DNA of 61,188 bases from Lachnospiraceae bacterium (GCA_017935565.1 JAGBHK010000018.1:1-61188); one strand, 5' to 3'. Positions 8,622 through 17,922 are shown, counted from the first letter of the stretch. Notes: generated from the letters alone by a model not told the origin. A program made the numbers and translations.

Positions 8622-9458
8622 CTATTCCATAATTTTATAATTAATATTGTATTCAATACAATACTTTTCCGCCAGACTATCCTTCAGGCATTCCACTGTT
8701 AAATACATTTTTGATTTATTAAATACTGATTCCCATATATATTCTAGTTCTGTATTTGCACCCTCAATTACAACTTTTGTTAAACTACGACACTCCCTAA
8801 ATGCTCCTTGACCTATTTTTTTCACAGTTGATGGAATTACTATTTCCTGAAGTTCATTCATTCCAAATGCTGCTTGTCCTATTATTTCCACATTTTCAGG
8901 AATTACAATATCATATAAACTGTTATTATAGAATGCGTTGTCACTTATTATTTTCAATGATTTAGGTAACTTTATTTGTGATATTGAATTACATGCTGAA
9001 AATGCAGAATCCCCTATTATTTCTAGCCCTTCGCTAAACTCCACTTTGATCAAACATCTACAAAACTGAAACGCTGCTTCCTCTATCTCTTTTACAGAAC
9101 TTGGAAGATATACTTCTAAAATACCACGATTATCTCTAAATGCTGCTTTACCAATTTTAGTCACAGGATATCCTTCTATAGTTTCTGGTATAGAGAATAT
9201 TTTTTCTTTACTTTTATATCCTGTAATAGTAACTTCTCCATCTATAATTTCATATCTAAAACATTCTACTGGTGTATAGTATTTCTCCGTTTCAGGTTCA
9301 ATTTCAGTTTCCGACTCTTTTTCCGAAGATTGTTCTACTATCTTCTCTTCATTTTTACTATTTTCTTCGTCTTCTTGTTTTGCACCGCAACCTACAAATA
9401 CCATCATAATTATGAGTAACAAGAAACCTATTCCAAATCCTTTAATTCTCTTATCCAT
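8622..9458 (-). CDS. Lipoprotein with BspA-type leucine-rich repeats (LRR_5)
   Basis: A 278-residue surface lipoprotein. The lipobox is FVGC with C24, followed by a Glu/Lys/Ser linker to about residue 60. About seven repeats with the treponemal/BspA pattern follow: an xAF core such as KIGKAAFRDN, EIEEAAFQFC, IIGDSAFSAC and IIGQAAFGM, spaced 22-23 residues with I-P-x-S/N-V between. The C-terminal KYCIEYNINYKIME cap is typical of this family. Such repeats mediate adhesion or protein binding at the cell surface. It is the last gene of a minus-strand trio with a J-domain membrane protein and a single-pass membrane protein. Confidence 0.88.
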   Translation of the reverse strand: MDKRIKGFGIGFLLLIIMMVFVGCGAKQEDEENSKNEEKIVEQSSEKESETEIEPETEKYYTPVECFRYEIIDGEVTITGYKSKEKIFSIPETIEGYPVTKIGKAAFRDNRGILEVYLPSSVKEIEEAAFQFCRCLIKVEFSEGLEIIGDSAFSACNSISQIKLPKSLKIISDNAFYNNSLYDIVIPENVEIIGQAAFGMNELQEIVIPSTVKKIGQGAFRECRSLTKVVIEGANTELEYIWESVFNKSKMYLTVECLKDSLAEKYCIEYNINYKIME

Positions 9459-9489
9459 ATTTTTCCTCCATTTTTTTAGTAATCCAAAA

Positions 9490-10533
9490 TTATATATCTG
9501 AGTTTTGATATCTACTCATTAACAATTCATATTCTTTATGTATTGCTTTGAATGTTTCTTCATCTCCAGCATACACATCTGGATGATATACTTTACACAA
9601 ATTTTTGTATCGTTTACTAAGTTCTTCCACATTTGAACATCCACTAAAGAATATATTATCTTTTTGCTCATTTATTTGACTTTGTAATGGAAACTTATCA
9701 TTTTTCCCTTTTCTTACACTCGCATTATAACCAATGTTATACATTTCATTAATCAATTCAACTATCTCATTATATTCAGATAAATAAAATTGTTTTGCTT
9801 CATACAAATTCTTTAACTCTCTAAACCTTTTTATATCTTCGGTTAACTGCATTACCTCTAGTTGCGAATATTCCATATCTGGATCGTTCATCAATCCTTT
9901 TATTAAAATATCTCCCATATTTAAGTTTTCCTCAGTTACACGTTTAAATTCCTCTTGAGCCTTTTTGACATTTTCCTTATATTCTTGCTCCTCTTTTTCA
10001 CGTTGTATTCTAATTTTTTCGCATTTTATATTGCGATTATTTGCTAATATTATGAACAATACAAACACAAATACAAACACTATTATCAAAAGGCTTATCT
10101 CAACCCATGTTTCAATTTTACTCACTAACTGGCTTATTGTTCCCAAACCAAACCCAAGAATTAATACCGCTGAAATACCATACAACAAGCCCGAAAAAAT
10201 AATATTAATAAATCCTACTTTTTCAAAATTATATGTTTCATTACAACAGTAACGTAGAATACTGCATATAATAATCGCAATAAATGACGATATGTATTCA
10301 TCAGTATCAAACATTAATGATATGAATAATCCTACAAACAAACCTACTATAACACCATGAAATAATGTAAGTGCCTTACCAAACATGGGTATATTTTCGA
10401 AAAACTGAATTAATCGGAACCATACTACTGTCCCGAATATAAAAATCAAAAAAGTTGCCAATATAAAAAGCCATTCTGGTATTCCTATGAAACTCAATAA
10501 ATATGCAATTAAAACAGAATAAATAAAAGACAT
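9490..10533 (-). CDS. Multi-pass membrane protein with C-terminal J domain
   Basis: A 347-residue protein. About six hydrophobic segments fill residues 1-165. A charged coiled-coil follows (about 170-205, REKEEQEYKENVKKAQEEFK), then a C-terminal DnaJ-like domain at about 290-342 (LSKRYKNLCKVYHPDVYAG) with the diagnostic HPD tripeptide. It probably recruits DnaK to a membrane client at the cytoplasmic face. The J domain lacks the G/F and zinc regions of true DnaJ. It starts 12 bp after the preceding gene, so the pair is co-transcribed. The client is unknown. Confidence 0.8.
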   Translation of the reverse strand: MSFIYSVLIAYLLSFIGIPEWLFILATFLIFIFGTVVWFRLIQFFENIPMFGKALTLFHGVIVGLFVGLFISLMFDTDEYISSFIAIIICSILRYCCNETYNFEKVGFINIIFSGLLYGISAVLILGFGLGTISQLVSKIETWVEISLLIIVFVFVFVLFIILANNRNIKCEKIRIQREKEEQEYKENVKKAQEEFKRVTEENLNMGDILIKGLMNDPDMEYSQLEVMQLTEDIKRFRELKNLYEAKQFYLSEYNEIVELINEMYNIGYNASVRKGKNDKFPLQSQINEQKDNIFFSGCSNVEELSKRYKNLCKVYHPDVYAGDEETFKAIHKEYELLMSRYQNSDI

Positions 10534-10545
10534 CCTTACCCTCCT

Positions 10546-11706
10546 TTATTGCTCTTTTACTGAGGATTCATATGTATATTTTTCTAAATTTTTGGTAACA
10601 CAATCGTTAAATAATAAATCTAATGATTGATAACCCACATACCAATAACTTCCAACAGCAAATGCCTTTCCTGTTAAATATCCCCACACATCTTCTCCAT
10701 CTGGAACTTTATATTTAGTTAAGTCTACTCCAAATTCACCATCAGCATATTTTATTAGATCAAAAAACTTTGTATAGTAATAATATGTAACTTCATTTTC
10801 TGGATTTGACATAGTTACTTTATATATTAAATACACAGAATTATCATCAACTCCATATTGAGAACTATCCTTTGCTACCAACAAATAACTTCCTATGTAT
10901 TCAAATGATTTTATTATTTCTTTATCCGTCCACTTATTAGCTGCAAATGCTGTAAAAGTATCTTTTGCTTGGTTCTGCATTTTAACTAAACTTTCTTCTG
11001 GAATTGAATCAATTGAAGTTATGTATTCGTCTAATCCTTCAACTGTATATTCTTTTTCACTTTCAACTATATGAAATCCATTTTCTTTCCCATAGCGTTC
11101 ATAGTCCGAATCAATAAAAACTTTAATAACATCGCCATTTTTAAGATTTTTAGTTACATTAGCTTCAAACCCTAAATAATCATTATATTTAATTTTTGTA
11201 CTATCTATTTCCACTGTTCCATTTGGTGAAATACCACTAAATGTAACAATTAAATCATCAAAAGGGTCGTATGCAACACTTTCTTCTAAGCCTTTGACTT
11301 CTACCGATTCACTTTCATATTTAATTCTACAATCATATCTTTTTTCATATGATTTTATATCTTTCACATCCCATTCAAATGTTATTTCATCACCATTTTT
11401 TAATTTTTCTGTTACATCAATTTTCCCAGTAATATCTTTTTCCGTCTCATATGCAATTTCTAAAAGGTCGTATTTGGATAAGCCAAAGTCTTCTGTTAAG
11501 TCTTCGACCAAACCTACATAATCAATCTTATATTTTGCCATTGCTTCACCGTCATATCCGTCATAACTTATTTCCAAGTAATCGTTAAGCACAATCTCCT
11601 TTTTTAAATAATAACTAATCGCAAAATATCCTATTACGATAGCCGCAACAATTATTAATACTGCTAAAATTATTATGACTTTTTTCTTACTGCTACTTTT
11701 TTCCAT
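10546..11706 (-). CDS. Single-pass membrane protein with repeated extracellular beta domains, unknown function
   Basis: A 386-residue protein. A basic N-terminus MEKSSSKKK and one transmembrane helix (about 10-34) are followed by an extracytoplasmic part. Two related modules there carry VTEKLKNGDEITFEWD and VTKNLKNGDVIKVFID, each ending in a GLxE/GLDEY-type turn, then a C-terminal domain of strands (LLVAKDSSQYGV, VTYYYYTKFFDL). This layout resembles clostridial zinc-ribbon-anchored envelope proteins, but the zinc ribbon is missing here. GGAGGATG precedes the ATG. It is the first gene of the trio with the J-domain and LRR proteins and is divergent from the XRE regulator. Confidence 0.75.
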   Translation of the reverse strand: MEKSSSKKKVIIILAVLIIVAAIVIGYFAISYYLKKEIVLNDYLEISYDGYDGEAMAKYKIDYVGLVEDLTEDFGLSKYDLLEIAYETEKDITGKIDVTEKLKNGDEITFEWDVKDIKSYEKRYDCRIKYESESVEVKGLEESVAYDPFDDLIVTFSGISPNGTVEIDSTKIKYNDYLGFEANVTKNLKNGDVIKVFIDSDYERYGKENGFHIVESEKEYTVEGLDEYITSIDSIPEESLVKMQNQAKDTFTAFAANKWTDKEIIKSFEYIGSYLLVAKDSSQYGVDDNSVYLIYKVTMSNPENEVTYYYYTKFFDLIKYADGEFGVDLTKYKVPDGEDVWGYLTGKAFAVGSYWYVGYQSLDLLFNDCVTKNLEKYTYESSVKEQ

Positions 11707-11725
11707 GTTTTCATCCTCCGTTTTA

Positions 11726-11756
11726 AAAATGTTATCTGTGTCTATAATAACATTTT
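11726..11756. promoter_or_regulatory. Inverted-repeat operator between the XRE gene and the membrane trio
   Basis: Perfect 10-bp arms AAAATGTTAT and ATAACATTTT separated by 11 bp. Further half-sites (ATGTTAT at about 11761 and AACATTTTAT at about 11780) follow within 35 bp. Position in the divergent intergenic region suggests binding by the adjacent XRE protein. Confidence 0.6.
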
Positions 11757-11842
11757 ATAGATGTTATTTCAAGCATAAAAACATTTTATAAAAGACTAAA
11801 ATGTAATTATATAGTCTTATAATCGATGTAGAGGTGATTACT

Positions 11843-12148
11843 ATGGAAAATTTCGTAAGAAATCGTATTACTGAACTACGAATAAAAAAAGAAATATCGG
11901 AATATCAATTAAGTTATGATTTAGGTCATAGTCGAAGTTATATCAATAATATTACTTCTGGAAAAACACTCCCTTCGATGAATGAATTCTTTTCATTATG
12001 TGATTATTTTGAAATAACTCCTGAGGAGTTTTTTAACAAAGAAAAAAATGATCCTATTGCTATTTCAAAAATAGTTAATGAGTTATCAAATATGAATTCA
12101 CAAGATTTAGAATTAATATACTCATTAATCGTTAGATTAAAAAAATAA
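11843..12148 (+). CDS. XRE-family helix-turn-helix transcriptional regulator
   Basis: A 101-residue regulator. The N-terminal HTH at about residues 5-58 reads RITELRIKKEISEYQLSYDL, then SRSYINNITSGKTLPSM with the recognition helix, then LCDYFEITPEEFF. A short C-terminal helix follows (IVNELSNMNSQDLELIYSLI). The ATG at 11843 has AGAGGTGA at ideal spacing. A TATAAT lies about 20 bp upstream within a second short inverted repeat (AAGACTA-N13-TAGTCTT). It is divergent from the membrane-protein trio and probably controls both directions through the inverted repeats. Confidence 0.88.
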   Translation: MENFVRNRITELRIKKEISEYQLSYDLGHSRSYINNITSGKTLPSMNEFFSLCDYFEITPEEFFNKEKNDPIAISKIVNELSNMNSQDLELIYSLIVRLKK

Positions 12149-12165
12149 TATATTCCAAAAATCAA

Positions 12166-12201
12166 AAAAGATAATAAAGTCATATGACTCTATTATCTTT
12201 T
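12166..12201. terminator. Bidirectional terminator between XRE gene and rlmB
   Basis: A near-perfect palindrome, AAAAGATAATAAAGT-CATATG-ACTCTATTATCTTTT, ends both the plus-strand XRE gene and the minus-strand ispF-rlmB operon. Confidence 0.88.
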
Positions 12202-12225
12202 CTTTATGTTCACATATATCTACTA

Positions 12226-12966
12226 TTACATCATCCTCTGTCTCACTATCTCATACGCCAAAACGCCTGCTGCCACAGAAGCATTAAGTGAATCGATGTC
12301 GCCCTTCATTGGAATTGATGCAATATAATCACATTTTTCGCGTACTAATCGGCTCACACCCTCGCCTTCATTACCGATAACAAGTCCAATTGAGCCTTTG
12401 AGATTCAAATTGTACATAGTTTCGCCGCCCATATCTGCACAAACAAACCACATACCTTCTTTTTTGAGTTCTTCAATAGTTGCCGAAATGTTTGTAACCT
12501 TCGCAACTGGTGTGTAATTTAATGCACCTGCTGAAGTTCTTGCAACAGTCGCTGTAAGACCTACTGCGCGTCTCTTTGGAATGATTACACCATGTGCACC
12601 TGCAAGATTAGCTGTTCTAATGATTGCACCGAGATTATGAGGGTCTTCAATATTATCTAAAATAAATACAAATGGAGCCTCGCCCTTTTCTCTTGCATTT
12701 ACCAAAATATCTGAAACCTCGGCATATTCGTATGCTGCAGCATACGCGATAACACCCTGGTGTTTGCCTGTTTTAGACATATTATCAAGACGCTCTTTTG
12801 ACACATAATTGATGATTGTGTCGTTCTTTCTCGCTTCTCTTGTAATGGAGTTTACTGGGCCGTCATGGCATCCATCCAATACAAAAAGCTTGTCTATTGT
12901 TTTTCCTGAACGAAATGCTTCCATTACCGCATTTCTACCTTCAATTGTAAATTCTTCGTATCTCAT
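12226..12966 (-). CDS. rlmB: 23S rRNA (guanosine-2'-O-)-methyltransferase, SpoU/TrmH family
   Basis: A 246-residue SPOUT methyltransferase expected to methylate the 2'-O of G2251 in the peptidyl-transferase loop. An N-terminal substrate-binding domain (EGRNAVMEAFRSGKTIDKLF) is followed by the three SpoU motifs: NIEDPHNLGAIIRTA, GLVIGNEGEGVS and IPMKGDIDSLNASVAAGV. The ATG at 12966 has GGAG six bases upstream. An upstream ATG overlapping the mrnC stop has no ribosome site. It is the last gene of the cysE-cysS-mrnC-rlmB block. Confidence 0.95.
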   Translation of the reverse strand: MRYEEFTIEGRNAVMEAFRSGKTIDKLFVLDGCHDGPVNSITREARKNDTIINYVSKERLDNMSKTGKHQGVIAYAAAYEYAEVSDILVNAREKGEAPFVFILDNIEDPHNLGAIIRTANLAGAHGVIIPKRRAVGLTATVARTSAGALNYTPVAKVTNISATIEELKKEGMWFVCADMGGETMYNLNLKGSIGLVIGNEGEGVSRLVREKCDYIASIPMKGDIDSLNASVAAGVLAYEIVRQRMM

Positions 12967-12980
12967 ACTAATCTCCAACA

Positions 12981-13412
12981 TTACTGAACTTTACTTAATC
13001 CAAGTTTCACTATCTCTGTCATCCTATCCGTCTGCCCTGTCAAATACAAATATCCAATCAATGCCTCAAATCCTGTGGCCATTCTATAATCAGATATTGA
13101 TGCATTTTTGGCGCTAGTATAGGACTTGGCATTTCTGCCTCTTTTATAATATCCTAATTCCTCCTCTGACAAATCATCCATTATAGCTTTAATGATATTT
13201 GCCTGAGTTTCGGCTTTTACGAGATTACTGCTTTTTTTATGCATTTTGTTAACCTGTGTGTTACCGTCTGACACAACAATTGTTCTAATAATAATCTCAT
13301 AAACTGCATCGCCTATGTATGCTAATATTAAAGGAGAATACGACTTAATGTCGTTCTCCTTTAAATCAAAGTTTTTCTTTAAAATATCATAGATACTTAA
13401 ACTCTCTCCCAT
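12981..13412 (-). CDS. mrnC: Mini-ribonuclease III
   Basis: A 143-residue RNase III domain without a dsRNA-binding domain. In Bacillus this enzyme matures 23S rRNA ends. Recognisable parts are LAYIGDAVYEIIIRT with the catalytic Asp/Glu signature, KMHKKSSNLVKAETQA, and GRNAKSYTSAKNASISDYRMATGFEALIGYLYL split over two helices. The ATG follows GAGGG. It overlaps the cysS stop by 16 bp and lies 14 bp upstream of rlmB, the conserved Firmicute order. Confidence 0.95.
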   Translation of the reverse strand: MGESLSIYDILKKNFDLKENDIKSYSPLILAYIGDAVYEIIIRTIVVSDGNTQVNKMHKKSSNLVKAETQANIIKAIMDDLSEEELGYYKRGRNAKSYTSAKNASISDYRMATGFEALIGYLYLTGQTDRMTEIVKLGLSKVQ

Positions 13413-14815
13413 ACAACGCCCTCTCTAGTATCCTTGATTGCGATACCCTTTGAAAGAAGTTCCTCACGAATAGCGTCTGCCTTTGCAAAGTCTTTTTCCT
13501 TCTTAGCTGCTGCTCTTTCCTCAATCTTTGCAAGAACGAAAGCCTCAAGTTCCTTATCTTCTTCACCTACATTTTCATCTGCAGTAGCATCCGACACAAG
13601 ACCAAGTGATAATACATAGTCAAAACTTTCAATAAGTGCTTTCTTTGTAGCATCGTTTGTATCTGCCTTAAGCAAATCATAAACCATAGTAATGGCCATA
13701 GATGTATTAAGGTCATTGCCTAGTGTATCAATAAATTTATTCTTATACTCATCAAAGAAATTCTGGTCTACTTCGCCATCAGCCTTAAGATTTGCAATTC
13801 TCTTAACCAACTTATCATATGCAGCAACCACATTGTCAAGGTTTTTGTACGAAAATTCCAATGGTTTTCTGTAATGTGACTGTAAACAGAACATTCTATA
13901 CGCAAGAGGATTGTATCCCTTACTTTCAAGAAGTGAAACTGTTAAGAAATCACCCTTTGACTTACTCATCTTTCCTTCCTGATCATTTAAATGATGAACA
14001 TGGAACCAGTAGTTACACCACTTATGTCCAAGGAATGCTTCACTCTGTGCAATTTCGTTTGTATGGTGTGGGAAAATATTGTCTACACCACCACAGTGAA
14101 TATCCATATATTCGCCTAAATGTTTGATACCGATGCATGAGCATTCAATATGCCAGCCTGGATATCCTACGCCCCAAGGGCTATCCCATTTAAGTTCCTG
14201 ATTATCAAATTTAGACTTTGTAAACCATAATACGAAGTCTGCTTTGTTCTTTTTATTTGTATCTTCATCAACGTCATCACGAACACCAACCATAAGTTCC
14301 TTCTCGCTCTGGCTTGAGAATACATAATAATCTTCAAGTTTAGATGTGTCAAAATAAACATTTCCACCTGCTACATATGCATAACCTTTTTCAAGAAGTG
14401 ATGAAACCATATTGATAAAGCCATCAATACAATTTGTTGCAGGCTCTACTACATCTGGAGTCTTAATGTTAAGTTTTGCACAATCTGAGAAAAATGCATC
14501 TGTATAGAATTTTGCAATCTCCATAACTGTTTTGTTCTCTCTTTTTGCGCCTTTTAACATCTTGTCTTCGCCTGTATCAGCATCGCTTGAAAGATGTCCA
14601 ACATCAGTAATATTCATTACTCGCTTTACATCATATCCAGCATATCTTAAAGTTTTTTCAAGAACATCTTCCATAATGTAGCTTCTAAGATTACCAATAT
14701 GCGCAAAATGGTACACTGTAGGACCACATGTGTACATATTTACCTTGCCTTCTACATTTGGCTTAAATTCTTCAACATTTCTTGTAAGTGTATTAAAAAA
14801 GCTTATCTTGTTCAT
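13397..14815 (-). CDS. cysS: Cysteinyl-tRNA synthetase
   Basis: A 472-residue class I synthetase. The zinc and active-site block MYTCGPTVYHFAHIGNLR, the WHIECSC zinc motif, the HHTNEIAQSEA ligands and KMSKSKGDF are all intact. The C-terminal helical domain carries RAAAKKEKDFAKADAIREEL. The ATG at 14815 is preceded by AAAGGA, and an upstream in-frame start inside the cysE stop region is not needed. It begins one base past the cysE stop, so the two are coupled. Confidence 0.98.
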   Translation of the reverse strand: MNKISFFNTLTRNVEEFKPNVEGKVNMYTCGPTVYHFAHIGNLRSYIMEDVLEKTLRYAGYDVKRVMNITDVGHLSSDADTGEDKMLKGAKRENKTVMEIAKFYTDAFFSDCAKLNIKTPDVVEPATNCIDGFINMVSSLLEKGYAYVAGGNVYFDTSKLEDYYVFSSQSEKELMVGVRDDVDEDTNKKNKADFVLWFTKSKFDNQELKWDSPWGVGYPGWHIECSCIGIKHLGEYMDIHCGGVDNIFPHHTNEIAQSEAFLGHKWCNYWFHVHHLNDQEGKMSKSKGDFLTVSLLESKGYNPLAYRMFCLQSHYRKPLEFSYKNLDNVVAAYDKLVKRIANLKADGEVDQNFFDEYKNKFIDTLGNDLNTSMAITMVYDLLKADTNDATKKALIESFDYVLSLGLVSDATADENVGEEDKELEAFVLAKIEERAAAKKEKDFAKADAIREELLSKGIAIKDTREGVVWERV

Positions 14816-14816
14816 T

Positions 14817-15473
14817 TTAATTATCCTTTCTCTCATCTATGAGCTTGTTTACCAAAGCTCTAAGTTCTTCATTCTGCTGTTTTAAGAACTCAATGTCATT
14901 CTTTATAGGGTCAGGTAAATGTACCTGGTCTAAATCACTTCGAGGAATTTTGATATTATCCTGTTTTACAACACGTCCTGGAACACCAACAACTGTTGAG
15001 TTTGGCGGAACTTCTTCAAGCACAACGCTACCAGCACCTACCTTTGAGTTTTCACCAATTGTAAATGAACCTAATATCTTTGCACCTGCGGATATCATAA
15101 CATTATCCTCTAAAGTCGGATGACGTTTACCCTTTTCCTTACCAGTACCACCAAGTGTAACACCCTGATACAATGTAACATTATCACCGATAATAGCAGT
15201 TTCACCGATTACAACGCCATGACCATGGTCGATAAAAAATCCTTTGCCAATAGTCGCACCTGGATGTATCTCTATGCCAGTCTTTCTGGCAGTTCTTTGC
15301 GATATCCATCTTGCCAGAAAGTAATGTCCCTTTTTATAAAGTCTGTGAGCCTTTCTATATTTTCTTATAGCCTTAAAGCTTGGATATAAAAACACTTCCC
15401 AGTCACTCTTTATCGCAGGATCTCGTTCTTTTATAACATTTATCTCTTCTCTTAATTCTTTAAAAAATGACAT
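14817..15473 (-). CDS. cysE: Serine O-acetyltransferase
   Basis: A 218-residue enzyme that makes O-acetylserine, the first step of cysteine synthesis. The N-terminal helical part ([20 protein letters not shown]) is followed by a left-handed hexapeptide beta-helix with [40 protein letters not shown] and TLGGTG. The catalytic His is in [10 protein letters not shown]. The ATG has GAGG upstream. The C-terminal coiled segment ([16 protein letters not shown]) is longer than in the shortest bacterial forms. Adjacent cysS uses the product cysteine. Confidence 0.96.
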   Translation of the reverse strand: MSFFKELREEINVIKERDPAIKSDWEVFLYPSFKAIRKYRKAHRLYKKGHYFLARWISQRTARKTGIEIHPGATIGKGFFIDHGHGVVIGETAIIGDNVTLYQGVTLGGTGKEKGKRHPTLEDNVMISAGAKILGSFTIGENSKVGAGSVVLEEVPPNSTVVGVPGRVVKQDNIKIPRSDLDQVHLPDPIKNDIEFLKQQNEELRALVNKLIDERKDN

Positions 15474-15497
15474 TTTAAACCTCAATCTTTTTTTATA

Positions 15498-16346
15498 TTA
15501 TACTTCGTCATTAATATAAATAGTATAATTTTTAATTTTATCTATATCTTCATATACAGATTTGAACATAACTGGATTCTCATTGCACACCAATTTATCG
15601 ACTTCTAAACCATTCATAAGTGCGCCAAAAATCTCATATCTATCCTTATTTTCACAAAGAATACCTGCAACATTAATATCTTCATCATCTTCTATTAATG
15701 CCAACCCTAGTATTTTATCACATTCTCTATGAAAAACACAATATATTCCGCTTTTCTTTCCAGAAAACCTTTCAATTAATTCCGAAAAAGAATTTTCATC
15801 GTAATATATTGACACTTTATTTTCGTAGAAATTCATCAAAAAATCAAGTGCTTTTTTTATATCTTTTAAATCTAATTTAATTAAATCATATTCCATCGAA
15901 TTATCTAGATGGATTTGGGTTCTTTTAACAAGGCACTCTTTCCCTTCTTTTAAAAGGACATAACCTAAACTTTTATAGATTTCAGGGTCCACTGGAATTA
16001 AATATAAATAAGCATATTTATTATCAATAGCATACTTATCTATAGCCTCAAGAACATTTCTCATTAAGCCTTGACCTCTATACTCTTTTTTAGTGGCTAC
16101 CGCATATACATAACCAACTTTCACATTTTCTCCTGATATAGAAAGAGTTTTTGGATGAATCGTTGCCATTGCAATAACTTGTCCATTACGTTCACACACA
16201 AAATTAATCGCGTTCTTCACATACTTCGCAAAGTAATAATCAACAAACTCTTTACTATCGTTAAAAACTTCTTCGTACAATGGTCGTATTAAATTTTTCT
16301 CATTATCATTTACTATTCTTATCAATTCATCGGCCTCATTTTTCAT
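15498..16346 (-). CDS. GNAT-family acetyltransferase (Eis-like)
   Basis: A 282-residue protein. The N-terminal GNAT domain has VKVGYVYAVATKKEYRGQGL with the acetyl-CoA P-loop YRGQGLM, and YLYLIPVDPEIYKSLGY. The C-terminal half (about 150-282) is a second, weaker GNAT/SCP-like region as seen in Eis-type enzymes. The acceptor is unknown. It overlaps the DUF2156 gene by 11 bp and has no clear ribosome site of its own, so translation is probably coupled. It sits where gltX lies in Bacillus (ispF-gltX-cysE). Confidence 0.82.
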   Translation of the reverse strand: MKNEADELIRIVNDNEKNLIRPLYEEVFNDSKEFVDYYFAKYVKNAINFVCERNGQVIAMATIHPKTLSISGENVKVGYVYAVATKKEYRGQGLMRNVLEAIDKYAIDNKYAYLYLIPVDPEIYKSLGYVLLKEGKECLVKRTQIHLDNSMEYDLIKLDLKDIKKALDFLMNFYENKVSIYYDENSFSELIERFSGKKSGIYCVFHRECDKILGLALIEDDEDINVAGILCENKDRYEIFGALMNGLEVDKLVCNENPVMFKSVYEDIDKIKNYTIYINDEV

Positions 16347-17256
16347 ACATTTCGTACTTTTTTACAAGTTTAATCGGATTATATGACATTTTAGCTTGTC
16401 TAAGCCCTTCAAATCCCATATCGTCCTCACGATTAACATATAATGCCTCTGGGAAGCAATTAACTATAAACTGTTGATTTATAAATGCATACAATCCTCT
16501 GATATCTGGATTTGCCTTTTCTACATGTATATACGCTGTCTTTTCTCCTTCTGAGTAGGTTCCAAGTGTAAATGCTTCCAACGCACCATCTACATATATT
16601 CCAAACATTTTTATATCGAGCATTTGGCAATTATTTAGTATATATTTTATTCCCATCAACTCATAATCGTCCCTTTTATACTCATCAACAATATCTCTCA
16701 TACTATGCCATTTATCTAAGAAAGATAATATTTCTTCCTTATCTGAAAATGTCATTTCTCGCATTTCATATCTGCCTTCATAAGCTTTTTTAAAACCATT
16801 AACATGATTCTTTTTCTTATGATATTTTTTTCCACTTAAATTTTTAAGTCCTTCGGCATCATAAAGATAGTCAAAATACATTCTTTCTTCAACTATATCA
16901 AACTTGTCATCTAAATCCGCAAGTTCTTTTATAGCCTCTTCGTCTATGGCATATGCTTTTAATTTCTGTCCTAAAACTTCATTAAAATATTTTTTAGCAT
17001 CAAGGAAACAAGCCTTTATATCTTCCTGTTTGCATATAGGAGTAAATGTAAACACCTCATCCTTATTGCTATAAACAAACACAATGCCATACTCATTTAT
17101 ATAATATTTTGTATTATAATATATTTTCCAAATATATGTGCTTGTCGCAATACTTTCACAAGTAACAGCTTGTCTCAATGAAAAATATTTTTTTATCAAT
17201 TCATAATCATCTGCTGTCAACTCTTTCAATTCTCTATAATGAATATTATTTTCCAT
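16336..17256 (-). CDS. DUF2156 / phosphatidylglycerol lysyltransferase-like acyltransferase
   Basis: A 306-residue protein of the DUF2156 (LPG_synthase C-terminal) type with a double GNAT-like fold and no membrane domain. Typical segments are [21 protein letters not shown] split around the Lys/His cluster, [39 protein letters not shown] and [17 protein letters not shown]. Members without the flippase part are thought to transfer aminoacyl or acyl groups from tRNA or CoA, but the substrate is unknown. The ATG at 17256 has GAAGGA upstream and overlaps the ispF stop by 11 bp. Confidence 0.85.
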   Translation of the reverse strand: MENNIHYRELKELTADDYELIKKYFSLRQAVTCESIATSTYIWKIYYNTKYYINEYGIVFVYSNKDEVFTFTPICKQEDIKACFLDAKKYFNEVLGQKLKAYAIDEEAIKELADLDDKFDIVEERMYFDYLYDAEGLKNLSGKKYHKKKNHVNGFKKAYEGRYEMREMTFSDKEEILSFLDKWHSMRDIVDEYKRDDYELMGIKYILNNCQMLDIKMFGIYVDGALEAFTLGTYSEGEKTAYIHVEKANPDIRGLYAFINQQFIVNCFPEALYVNREDDMGFEGLRQAKMSYNPIKLVKKYEMYEK

Positions 17257-17788
17257 GATTACATCCTTCACAATTCGCGCATTTTGATGACATAATATCA
17301 TCATCAATAAAACTTTCAATCTTACACACACTAGCAATAGCCTGTGATGAAATCCCCAAACCTTCCCCTGTAAATCCAAGTCCCTCTTCAGTAGTAGCCT
17401 TTACATTTACCTGACTTACATCAATCTTCAATGCATCTGCAATATTGTTAATCATCTGCTGTCTATAAGGAAGCATCTTAGGTCTCTGCGCTATAATGGT
17501 CGCATCAATATTTTCAATATAAAATCCTTCATCTTCAAGCAATGCACCCACATGCTCCAATAGTTTCACGCTAGAAATGCCTTTATATGCTGGGTCTGTG
17601 TCTGGAAAATGTGTTCCAATATCGCCAAGTGCTGCTGCCCCAAGCAAAGCATCCATTATAGCATGTAACAATACATCCGCATCCGAATGTCCAAGTAATC
17701 CCTTCTCGTAAGGAATCTTAACTCCACCAATTATCAAATCTCTACCTTCAACAAGCTTATGTACATCGTACCCCATTCCAACTCTCAT
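17246..17788 (-). CDS. ispF: 2-C-methyl-D-erythritol 2,4-cyclodiphosphate synthase with cysteine-rich C-terminal tail
   Basis: A 180-residue MEP-pathway enzyme. Metal ligands are D8 and H10 in GYDVH and H42 downstream of [10 protein letters not shown]. The substrate loops [15 protein letters not shown] and the C-terminal [15 protein letters not shown] are also present. The family is normally about 157-160 residues. This one continues for some 20 residues to [11 protein letters not shown], with three Cys and a His in CxxCxxCxH spacing. The ATG at 17788 follows GGTGAT. It is the first gene of the ispF-DUF2156-GNAT-cysE-cysS-mrnC-rlmB operon. Confidence 0.95.
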   Translation of the reverse strand: MRVGMGYDVHKLVEGRDLIIGGVKIPYEKGLLGHSDADVLLHAIMDALLGAAALGDIGTHFPDTDPAYKGISSVKLLEHVGALLEDEGFYIENIDATIIAQRPKMLPYRQQMINNIADALKIDVSQVNVKATTEEGLGFTGEGLGISSQAIASVCKIESFIDDDIMSSKCANCEGCNHGK

Positions 17789-17855
17789 ATATATCACCAA
17801 ACCTTTCTAAATAGATTATCAACATTTTCATTTCTTTTATACTTCTTTAGCGTGT

Positions 17856-17884
17856 AGTATACCACAATATTTGGCTATAAACAA
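17856..17884 (-). promoter_or_regulatory. Promoter of the ispF operon
   Basis: Minus-strand TTGTTT and TATACT separated by 17 bp, about 70 bp upstream of the ispF start. It is back to back with the tRNA promoter. Confidence 0.7.
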
Positions 17885-17922
17885 TCATATGAAAAAAACA
17901 TAAAAAAAATTTAAAATAATGC

